Assembly (NCBI RefSeq): GCF_001420995.1
Contig: NZ_CP012184.1
Coordinates: forward strand, 3,890,501-3,954,500
Direction: 5' to 3'
From: Pseudonocardia sp. EC080619-01
Lineage (GTDB): Bacteria; Actinomycetota; Actinomycetes; Mycobacteriales; Pseudonocardiaceae
Length of the DNA stretch: 64,000 bases
How positions within the stretch are numbered: the first letter of the stretch is position 1; the number at the start of each line of letters is the position of its first letter. The notes beneath the pieces were generated by a model, which saw only the letters and a program-made list of their open reading frames with translations, had not been told where the DNA came from and searched no databases. Both the position numbers and the translations under genes were made by a program. Positions 10,451 to 17,339 of this stretch are shown one piece after another.

Positions 10451-11212
10451 TCAGTCCCGGCGGCGCAGCAGCTCGTAGGCCGCGACCGCGCCGGCGGAGG
10501 CGACGTTGAGCGACTCCACCCCGCCGTACATCGGGAGCGACAGGATCCCGTCGAGCCGCTCCCGGACGTCCTCGGTCAGGCCGTCGGTCTCGTTGCCGAG
10601 CACCAGCGCCACCCGGTGCGGCAGCTCGGCGTCGAGCAGCGAGCCGGAGCCGGTGTCGAGGCCGAACACCGAGAACCCGGCGTCGCGCATCAGGTCGACG
10701 CCCTCGGCGGCGGTGCTGCAGCGCAGCACCGGGGCGGCGAACGCGACCCCGGCCGACGCCTTGATCACGAGCGGGTCGATGGCGGGCACGCCGCGGCGGG
10801 GCAGCAGCACGCCGTCGAGCCCGGCGGCGGTGGCGCTGCGCAGGATCATCCCGACGTTCGACGGGTTGGTGACGGCGTCGAGCACCAGCACCGACGCCGG
10901 TCGGCGGCTCCCCAGGTCGGAGAGGAACACCGGCAGCGGCGCCATCCGCGGGGCGACGACGTCGGCGAGCACCCCCTGGTCGTGCCGGCCGTTGCCGGCG
11001 AGGACCTTCACCCGCTGCGCCGACGCCCGCTGGACCGGCACCCCCCGACCGCGGGCGGCGGCGGTGATCTCGCGTTCCCCGGCACCCCGCACCGAGTCGG
11101 CGAGGACGACCTTGTCGACCTCGAGATCCGGGTCGGACAGCGCCTCCAGGACCGGCTTGCGGCCGTACACGGTGATGAATCGGTCCTTCGGGGACACGGC
11201 GCGGTCGGTCAC
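10451..11212 (-). CDS. SpoU/TrmH-family RNA 2'-O-methyltransferase
   Basis: 253 aa. It has an N-terminal substrate-binding domain (Y-G-R-K-P-V-L-E-A-L) and a C-terminal knotted SPOUT fold with the three SpoU motifs: N-P-S-N-V-G-M-I-L-R-S-A, A-L-V-L-G-N-E-T-D-G-L, and E-S-L-N-V-A-S-A-G-A-V-A-A-Y-E-L. It should methylate a ribose in rRNA or tRNA using SAM; the target cannot be read from sequence. The frame opens at 11251, which would overlap the divergent acyltransferase start. GTG 11212 avoids this and places the family N-terminus correctly, so I use it. Confidence 0.9.
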   Translation of the reverse strand: MTDRAVSPKDRFITVYGRKPVLEALSDPDLEVDKVVLADSVRGAGEREITAAARGRGVPVQRASAQRVKVLAGNGRHDQGVLADVVAPRMAPLPVFLSDLGSRRPASVLVLDAVTNPSNVGMILRSATAAGLDGVLLPRRGVPAIDPLVIKASAGVAFAAPVLRCSTAAEGVDLMRDAGFSVFGLDTGSGSLLDAELPHRVALVLGNETDGLTEDVRERLDGILSLPMYGGVESLNVASAGAVAAYELLRRRD

Positions 11213-11249
11213 GGCGGCCACGATCCCACGCGCACGTAGGATCGCGGCC

Positions 11250-12689
11250 ATGCCGTCCCGGCTCTCCGCGCTCGACGCCTCCTTCCTCTACCTGGAGGAG
11301 GCGACCACACCCATGCACGTCGGCGGTGTCGCCGTCTTCGACCGGCCGCGCGACGGCTTCGACTACGACCGGCTCGTCGAGCTCATCGAGCAGCGGCTCG
11401 CCCTCGTGCCCCGGTTCCGGCAGAAGGTCCGGCACGTGCCCGGGAACCTCGCCCGCCCGGTGTGGGTCGACGATCCCGAGTTCGACATCGCCTACCACGT
11501 GCGGCGCTCGGCGCTGCCCCGTCCGGGCAGCGAGGAGCAGCTGACCGACCTGGTCGGGCGGCTGATGTCCCGCCCGCTCGACCACGGGCGCCCGCTCTGG
11601 GAGATGTACCTGATCGAGGGGCTCGCGCCGGCCTCCGACGGGCGTCGCGGCGGTGAGGACCGGGTCGCGATCGTCACCAAGACCCACCAGGCGATGGTCG
11701 ACGGCATCTCCGCCATCGACATCGGCCAGGTCATCCTCGACGTGTCCGCCGAGCCCCGTGACACCCCGGACGAGCTGTGGATGCCGCGTCCGGAACCGAG
11801 CGACGGCCAGCTCGTGCTCGACGCGATCGGCGAGGCCGTGACCCGGCCGACCGAGCTGGTCGAGAACGTCCGCGTCGCCACCGGCGACGCCCTCGCGACC
11901 GTCGGCAAGGTGACGGGTGCGGCCGGGAAGGTGCTGGCGATGGCGCGGACCGCGGGCAGGCGTGCCCCCGGGCTCCCGCTCAACGCCGAGATCTCCACGC
12001 AGCGCCGGTTCGCGCTGGCCCGCACCGGCCTGGAGGACTACCGCAAGGTGCGCGCCGCCTACGGGTGCGACGTCAACGACGTCGTGCTCGCGGTGATCGC
12101 CGGTGCGCTCCGCACCTGGCTCATGTCGCGCGGCGAGCCGGTCGGCGGGTCGTCGACGGTGCGGGCGCTGGTGCCGCTGTCGGTCCGCGGCGAGGGCGAC
12201 GTGCCCAGCTCGGCGACCGGCAGCTCGCTCGGCAACCGGGTGGCGTCGTTCCTGGTGGACCTGCCGGTCGGCGAGCCGAGCCCGCTGGTGCGGCTGCACC
12301 AGGTGACCCACCAGATGCGCGAGCACACCGACACCGGCGACGCCGTCGGTGCCGACACCCTGGTCCGGATCGGCGGGTTCGCCCCGCCGACGCTGCACGC
12401 CGTGGGCGCCCGCGCGGCCAGCGGCATGTCCCGGCACTTCTTCAACCTGATGGTGACCAACGTGCCGGGCCCGCAGTTCCCGCTCTACGCCGCGGGTGCC
12501 CGGATGCGGGAGATGTTCCCGGTGGTGCCGCTGGCGAAGGGGCAGGCGGTCTCCATCGGGCTGACCAGCTACGACGGCGGCGTCTACTACGGACTGAACG
12601 GCGACCGGGACGCCATGCCCGACATCGAGGTGCTCGCCGGGATGGTGAACGAGTCGCTCGACGAGCTGCTCGAGACCCTCCGGCAGTAG
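11250..12689 (+). CDS. Wax ester synthase/diacylglycerol acyltransferase (WS/DGAT) family protein
   Basis: 479 aa, the normal length for the family that makes triacylglycerol or wax esters from acyl-CoA at the membrane or lipid-body surface. The start (R-L-S-A-L-D-A-S-F-L-Y-L-E) and the late N-L-M-V-T-N-V-P-G-P-Q motif are diagnostic. The active-site motif, normally H-H-x-x-x-D-G, reads H-Q-A-M-V-D-G near residue 145, so the second histidine, taken as the general base, is glutamine. The protein may be a low-activity or repurposed member. It diverges from the SpoU gene and is followed 30 bp later by the DUF6912-like gene, probably in one operon. Confidence 0.92.
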   Translation: MPSRLSALDASFLYLEEATTPMHVGGVAVFDRPRDGFDYDRLVELIEQRLALVPRFRQKVRHVPGNLARPVWVDDPEFDIAYHVRRSALPRPGSEEQLTDLVGRLMSRPLDHGRPLWEMYLIEGLAPASDGRRGGEDRVAIVTKTHQAMVDGISAIDIGQVILDVSAEPRDTPDELWMPRPEPSDGQLVLDAIGEAVTRPTELVENVRVATGDALATVGKVTGAAGKVLAMARTAGRRAPGLPLNAEISTQRRFALARTGLEDYRKVRAAYGCDVNDVVLAVIAGALRTWLMSRGEPVGGSSTVRALVPLSVRGEGDVPSSATGSSLGNRVASFLVDLPVGEPSPLVRLHQVTHQMREHTDTGDAVGADTLVRIGGFAPPTLHAVGARAASGMSRHFFNLMVTNVPGPQFPLYAAGARMREMFPVVPLAKGQAVSIGLTSYDGGVYYGLNGDRDAMPDIEVLAGMVNESLDELLETLRQ

Positions 12690-12719
12690 CGCCGCGAGCT
12701 TCGAGAAAGGACCCCCGAC

Positions 12720-13226
12720 GTGCGGATCTACCTCCCCGCGACGTGGCCCATGCTGGCCCGCACGGTGAAGACCGGCAGCTTCGAACCGCTCGGCGGGACC
12801 GCGTTCGCGCTGACCCCGAAGCTGCGCGAGTCGTACACGACCGGCGACGACGAGGAGCTCGAGTACGCCGCGCTGAACGAGGCCGCGCGCGCCTCGCTGC
12901 GGCTGCTCGCCGTCGAGTTCGGACTCGGCGAGGACGGGACCCCGTCCCGCCGGGTGGTCGTCGCGGCCGACACCGACGACGTCACGCTGCGCCCCGATCT
13001 CGACGACGGCGCGGTCCGGGTGACCGGCCCCGTGCCCGTCGCGAAGCTCGCGGCGGTCCACGTGGACCTTCCGGAGGCCGAGCACGCCGTGCGGGAGGCC
13101 GCCGCTGCCGTCGACAAGGCGGACCTGGGGGACCTCGACGCCGAGTTCCTGGTCGGTGAGGCCGAGGACCACGAGCTGGCCTGGTACGACCCGTCCGAGC
13201 TGCCGTTCCTGGTCGAGCTGGGCTGA
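12720..13226 (+). CDS. DUF6912-like conserved actinobacterial protein
   Basis: 168 aa, soluble, function unknown. The start M-R-I-Y-L-P-A-T-W-P-M-L followed by A-L-T-P-K-L-R-E and D-E-E-L-E-Y-A-A-L-N-E-A-A-R-A-S-L-R-L-L matches a widespread actinobacterial family of about 160-170 aa. It starts with GTG at 12720, 8 nt after AAAGGA. It follows the WS/DGAT gene closely and converges with the LacI gene, with only 6 bp between stops. The family number is recalled, not searched. Confidence 0.75.
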   Translation: MRIYLPATWPMLARTVKTGSFEPLGGTAFALTPKLRESYTTGDDEELEYAALNEAARASLRLLAVEFGLGEDGTPSRRVVVAADTDDVTLRPDLDDGAVRVTGPVPVAKLAAVHVDLPEAEHAVREAAAAVDKADLGDLDAEFLVGEAEDHELAWYDPSELPFLVELG

Positions 13227-13232
13227 GCGCCT

Positions 13233-14234
13233 TCAGGACGCCGACGACAGGCCGGCGCGGGGCCGGGCGGAGGAGCGCACGACCAGCTCGGGGGAGAAGA
13301 CGAGGTTGCTCCGCCCCGCGGCGTCGTCCAGCAGGAGGCGCGCGGCCTCGGTCCCGAGCTGCCGTGCGGGCTGGGCCACGGTGGTGAGCGCGACGCTCGC
13401 CGTCTCGGCGAACGAGATGTCGTCGTAGCCGACCACCGCCAGCTCGTCGGGGACGGCGACGCCGCGCCGCATGCAGGCGTTGAGCACACCGATCGCGAGC
13501 AGGTCGTTCGCGCAGAACACCGCCGTCGGCCGGGCCGGCTCGGGGACCGCGAGGATCTCGTCGAGGACCGCGGCGCCGGAGCGGATCGACAGGTCGGCGC
13601 TGTCGATCACCCGGATACGCCCGCGGGAGCCGGACCGCAGCCCGTGCAGCCGGTCGGAGACCTGGCGCAGCGACACCGGCCCACCGGCGAACGCGATCTG
13701 CTCGTGGCCGCCGGCGTCGAGCAGCTCGCCGACGAGCTCGCCGCCCCGGACGTCGTCGACGGCGACCGAGGCGAACCCGGGACCGGCCGGCACCCGGTCG
13801 ACGAAGACGACCGGCGGGTGCGACCGACGCGCCGCGAGCTGCTGCGCGCTCGCGACCTCGTGCACCGGGGACAGCAGGATGCCGAGCACCTGCTGCTGCA
13901 GCAGCCGGTCGAGGTGCCGGGCCTCCCGGGCCGGATCCCCGGCGCTGTTGCAGACGACCACCTGGGTGTCGTGCTGCTCGGCGATCTCCTCCGCACCCTC
14001 GACGATCTCGCCGAAGAACGGGTTGGTCACGTCCAGCACGACGACGGCGACGGTCCGGCTCATCCCCGCCCGCAGCTGGCGGGCCGGTTCGCTGCGCACG
14101 AACCCGAGTTCGGCGATGGCCCGCTCGACGCGGGCCCGGCGCTCCGGGCCGACCCGTTCCGGCCGGTTCAGCACGTTGCTCACCGTGCCGAGGGAGACCC
14201 CGGCCAGGCGTGCGACGTCCTTGATGCTGGCCAC
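13233..14234 (-). CDS. LacI-family repressor of the rhamnose locus
   Basis: 333 aa. The N-terminal helix-turn-helix (S-I-K-D-V-A-R-L-A-G-V-S-L-G-T-V-S-N-V-L) and hinge (A-R-Q-L-R-A-G) are classic LacI, followed by a periplasmic-binding-protein-like effector domain ending in V-V-R-S-S. GTG 14234 gives the usual two residues before I-K-D-V-A; GTG 14240 and 14243 are alternatives. It is third in the minus-strand operon mutarotase-MFS-lacI. Local regulation of both arms through the CG-centred operators at 15981 and 16123 is likely, with L-rhamnose or a derivative as inducer (inference). Confidence 0.9.
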   Translation of the reverse strand: MASIKDVARLAGVSLGTVSNVLNRPERVGPERRARVERAIAELGFVRSEPARQLRAGMSRTVAVVVLDVTNPFFGEIVEGAEEIAEQHDTQVVVCNSAGDPAREARHLDRLLQQQVLGILLSPVHEVASAQQLAARRSHPPVVFVDRVPAGPGFASVAVDDVRGGELVGELLDAGGHEQIAFAGGPVSLRQVSDRLHGLRSGSRGRIRVIDSADLSIRSGAAVLDEILAVPEPARPTAVFCANDLLAIGVLNACMRRGVAVPDELAVVGYDDISFAETASVALTTVAQPARQLGTEAARLLLDDAAGRSNLVFSPELVVRSSARPRAGLSSAS

Positions 14235-14264
14235 GGGCACCACGGTAGCCGCCGGTCGCGCGTG

Positions 14265-15584
14265 TCAGCCGACGGCCGGTGAGCCCGGCTTCGGGGTGCC
14301 GGGGGCGATCTCCGGAGAGACGACCTCGCCGTAGCGCTCGATCTCGATCTGCTCGAGGCTCTTGCCACGGGTGTCCGGGGCGAACACCGCACCGACGACG
14401 AGCGCGACGACCAGGAAGGCGATCATCAGCAGCCCGACCGGGGCGACGCCGTGGGTGGCGAGCAGCGTCGGGAACCAGTAGCTCAGCACGCCGATCGCGA
14501 ACCGGACGGCGAAGAACAGCACGCCCTGGGCGCTGGCCCGGTACGGCGTCGCGAACAGCTCGCTGGTCCACAGCGCGTAGAACGCCTGCGCGCCGATGCC
14601 CGCCGAGACGCCCCAGCTGACCGCGAAGAGCAGCAGCAGCGGCAGGTTCGCCTCCGCGAAGACCAGGATGACCCAGGCGAAGATGCCCAGCGCCGCACCG
14701 ATGACGTAGAGGGTGCGGCGGTTCACACGGTCGCCGTAGCGCATGAAGCCGAACCAGGTGGCGGCCACCGTGCAGCCCCACAGCAGCGCCTGCAGCAGGT
14801 TCTGCTCGACCTCGCTGGTCACGCCGGAGGTCTCGTAGACCCGCGGCATGAAGATCCCCATCTGGCCGGCGACGAGGTTCCAGAAGCCGTAGATGCCGAA
14901 CAGCACCAGCAGCGCGGTGACGTTGGCCCGCCCGGAGAACAGGGCCCGCGGCCCGCCGCGGCGCACGGCTGCGCCGGCCTGCTGGTTGTGCTTCCACATC
15001 CGCGACTCGGAGAGCCCGCGCCGGATCCACCAGACCACGAACGCCACGACGAACAGGTGGGCGAACACCAGCCGGGCGCCGAACAGGCCGAGCGGGGCGG
15101 TCAGCACGACGGCGAGCAGGAACCCGACGACCGGGCCCGCGGACCAGGCGAGCTGCGCGGCCCCGACGTGCTTGGCCCGCTCCCCGGGCGGCGCCTCCTC
15201 GGCGATGTAGGTCCACGACGCCGGGACGCCGGCCCCGACGGCGATGCCGGTGATCAGGAACGCCGCGAGCAGCATCGGGAAGTTCACCGCGAACGCGGCC
15301 AGCAGCACGCCGACCATGAACACGACGAGGTCGTAGGTGTAGATGAACTTGCGGCCGTAGCGGTCGCACAGCGGGCCGCCGATCGCCGCGCCGATCGCGG
15401 CACCGAAGGCGTTCGCGCTGAACGCGGCGAGCAGCCCGACGGCGAAGTCGTCGATGCCGAACGCGTCCTGCCACAGCGACAGGCTCGTCGCGATGGCGAT
15501 GATCGATCCGGCCTCGATGTAGTTGGACATGGCGACGGATGCCGTCGCCTTCCAGCCGGTGGTGTGCGTGCTTCCGATTCGCAT
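14265..15584 (-). CDS. MFS sugar transporter, probable L-rhamnose uptake
   Basis: 439 aa with about 12 transmembrane helices. The loop signature D-R-Y-G-R-K-F is that of metabolite:H+ symporters of the major facilitator superfamily, and the loop region A-E-E-A-P-P-G-E-R-A-K before helix 5 supports a sugar-type carrier. The C-terminal P-D-T-R-G-K-S-L-E-Q-I-E resembles sugar porters. The ATG lies 7 nt after GAGAGGG. It lies between the mutarotase (39-bp gap) and the LacI gene (30-bp gap), so rhamnose is the likely substrate; this rests on context. Confidence 0.88.
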   Translation of the reverse strand: MRIGSTHTTGWKATASVAMSNYIEAGSIIAIATSLSLWQDAFGIDDFAVGLLAAFSANAFGAAIGAAIGGPLCDRYGRKFIYTYDLVVFMVGVLLAAFAVNFPMLLAAFLITGIAVGAGVPASWTYIAEEAPPGERAKHVGAAQLAWSAGPVVGFLLAVVLTAPLGLFGARLVFAHLFVVAFVVWWIRRGLSESRMWKHNQQAGAAVRRGGPRALFSGRANVTALLVLFGIYGFWNLVAGQMGIFMPRVYETSGVTSEVEQNLLQALLWGCTVAATWFGFMRYGDRVNRRTLYVIGAALGIFAWVILVFAEANLPLLLLFAVSWGVSAGIGAQAFYALWTSELFATPYRASAQGVLFFAVRFAIGVLSYWFPTLLATHGVAPVGLLMIAFLVVALVVGAVFAPDTRGKSLEQIEIERYGEVVSPEIAPGTPKPGSPAVG

Positions 15585-15623
15585 CGTCGCAGCCCTCTCA
15601 GGGGTCGGAAGTGCCGTGGTCGG

Positions 15624-15950
15624 TCAGGCGAGGTGGAAGTACTCGGTGAGCCGGTCGAGCCCCTGATCGGGGCGGGTGCCGTCGCCGGCGGCGAAGAACC
15701 GCGACATGGTGGCCTGCCAGCGCTCGTTGACCGGCTCGCCGTCCATGCCGGCCAGGGATGCGGCGAAGTCGTCGCAGGTGACGGTCCCGACGACGAGCGC
15801 GGCCTCCGGCTTCACGAACAGCGAGTAGTCCCGCCAGCCGTGCCTGCGCAGCGCGTCGAGCATCTCCGGCCACACCTCGCGGTGGGCCTCGAGGTACTCG
15901 TCGACCAGCTCGGGCCGCAGGTGCATCAGGAAGCAGACACGCTCTCCCAC
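15624..15950 (-). CDS. rhaM: L-rhamnose mutarotase
   Basis: 108 aa, the usual size. It interconverts alpha- and beta-L-rhamnopyranose so the isomerase receives the right anomer. The family core is clear: R-V-C-F-L-M-H-L-R-P-E-L-V-D-E-Y, V-W-P-E-M-L-D-A-L, W-R-D-Y-S-L-F, and the final W-Q-A-T-M-S-R-F-F. GTG 15950 is chosen because GAGGGG lies 6-7 nt upstream; ATG 15956 sits directly against that site. It is the first gene of the minus-strand rhamnose operon, and an operator lies 31 bp upstream. Confidence 0.93.
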   Translation of the reverse strand: MGERVCFLMHLRPELVDEYLEAHREVWPEMLDALRRHGWRDYSLFVKPEAALVVGTVTCDDFAASLAGMDGEPVNERWQATMSRFFAAGDGTRPDQGLDRLTEYFHLA

Positions 15951-15980
15951 CGGCATCCCCCTCGATGTGTGGAGTCGATG

Positions 15981-15994
15981 ATGAACCGTTTCAA
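15981..15994. promoter_or_regulatory. LacI-type operator, mutarotase side
   Basis: ATGAACCGTTTCAA is centred on CG and partly palindromic. Its right half GTTTCAA is identical to that of the second site at 16123. It lies 31 bp before the rhaM start in the 225-bp divergent gap, as expected for an operator of the LacI-type protein encoded in the locus. Confidence 0.6.
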
Positions 15995-16122
15995 CATCTG
16001 GCGGCGGAGTGTGGCACGGCGCACCGCTGCCGGACAAGCCCTCTCTCGCCTCGTCCGTCGGGGCTCGATGGTGTCGAGGGTTGACCGGCCGTCGGTGACG
16101 TCCGTACCGTCCGGCTCGGTAA

Positions 16123-16136
16123 TTGATTCGTTTCAA
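16123..16136. promoter_or_regulatory. LacI-type operator, isomerase side
   Basis: TTGATTCGTTTCAA is CG-centred with outer TTGA/TCAA arms. It shares the GTTTCAA half-site with 15988-15994. It lies 40 bp before the rhamnose isomerase start. The two sites are 142 bp apart, so one repressor could control both directions, possibly by looping. Confidence 0.65.
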
Positions 16137-16175
16137 CGGCTGCGGCCGTGCCGATGCACCCCGGGGTGATCACCG

Positions 16176-17339
16176 ATGACGCCGTCCGAGACGGTCCTGT
16201 CCGCGCTGGCCGAGCAGAGCATCGAGCTGCCCAGCTGGGCGTTCGGGAACTCCGGCACCCGCTTCAAGGTGTTCGGGCAGCCGGGCACCGCGCGGACCCC
16301 GTACGAGAAGGTGTTCGACGCCGCGACCGTGCACCGGTGGACCGGGCTGGCGCCGCGGGTGTCGCTGCACGTGCCGTGGGACCGCGTCGACGACTGGGCC
16401 GCGCTCTCCGCGCACGCCGCCGACGAGGGCGTGCGCCTCGGCGCCGTCAACTCCAACCTGTTCCAGGACGACGACTACCGGCTCGGCTCGCTGACCCACC
16501 CGGACCCGCTGGTGCGCAAGAAGGCGATCGCGCACCACGCCGAGTGCGTCGACGTCATGCGGGCGACCGGATCGACCGACCTGAAGCTGTGGCTGCCCGA
16601 CGGCACCAACTACGCCGGCCAGGACGACATCCGCGCCCGCCAGGACCGGCTCGCCGAGTCGCTGTCGGAGATCTACGCGCTGCTCGACCCGCACATGCGG
16701 CTGCTGCTGGAGTACAAGTTCTTCGAGCCGTACTTCTACACCACCGACGTCCCGGACTGGGGCACGTCGCTGCTGCACTGCCTCGCACTGGGCGACCGGG
16801 CGCAGGTCGTGCTCGACACCGGGCACCACGCACCGAACACCAACATCGAGTTCATCGTCGTCCAGCTGCTGCGGGCCGGGCGGCTCGGTGCGTTCGACTT
16901 CAACTCCCGCAACTACGCCGACGACGATCTCATCGTCGGCGCTGCCGACCCGTTCCAGCTGTTCCGGATCATGAACGAGATCGTCGGCAACGACGCCCTG
17001 ACCGGGCAGGGCGTGAACTTCATGCTCGACCAGTGCCACAACATCGAGCCGAAGATCCAGGGCCAGATCCGCTCGGTGCTCAACGTGCAGGAGGCGACGG
17101 CGAAGGCGCTGCTCGTCGACCGCGCCGCCCTGCGGGCGGCACAGACCGCCGGTGACGTCCTGGGCGCCCACCAGATCCTGGTCGACGCGCACTCGGCCGA
17201 CGTCCGCCCGCTGCTCGCGGAGTTCCGCGAGTCCCGCGGCCTGCCCGCCGACCCGTTCGCGGGCTACCGCGCGTCCGGCCACGACCAGCATCTCGCCGCG
17301 ACCCGCGTCGGTGGCGAGCAGGCGTCCTGGGGCGCCTGA
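16176..17339 (+). CDS. rhaI: L-rhamnose isomerase (RhaI type)
   Basis: 387 aa. It is a xylose-isomerase-like TIM barrel that converts L-rhamnose to L-rhamnulose with a divalent metal. Recognisable segments: W-A-F-G-N-S-G-T-R-F-K-V-F near the start, K-L-W-L-P-D-G-T-N-Y, L-L-E-Y-K-F-F-E-P-Y-F-Y-T-T-D, L-D-T-G-H-H-A-P-N-T-N-I-E, F-D-F-N-S-R-N-Y-A-D-D-D and F-M-L-D-Q-C-H-N. This is the RhaI group found in actinobacteria and rhizobia rather than E. coli RhaA. Its TGA overlaps the next ATG (TGATG), so expression is coupled to the aldolase/dehydrogenase. Confidence 0.95.
   Translation: MTPSETVLSALAEQSIELPSWAFGNSGTRFKVFGQPGTARTPYEKVFDAATVHRWTGLAPRVSLHVPWDRVDDWAALSAHAADEGVRLGAVNSNLFQDDDYRLGSLTHPDPLVRKKAIAHHAECVDVMRATGSTDLKLWLPDGTNYAGQDDIRARQDRLAESLSEIYALLDPHMRLLLEYKFFEPYFYTTDVPDWGTSLLHCLALGDRAQVVLDTGHHAPNTNIEFIVVQLLRAGRLGAFDFNSRNYADDDLIVGAADPFQLFRIMNEIVGNDALTGQGVNFMLDQCHNIEPKIQGQIRSVLNVQEATAKALLVDRAALRAAQTAGDVLGAHQILVDAHSADVRPLLAEFRESRGLPADPFAGYRASGHDQHLAATRVGGEQASWGA

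Noticed and set aside
9060-13172. 1370-codon minus-strand ORF spanning four genes
   Set aside because: Low-complexity Arg/Gly/Asp-rich shadow across lldD, SpoU, DGAT and DUF6912 genes, with no family motifs.
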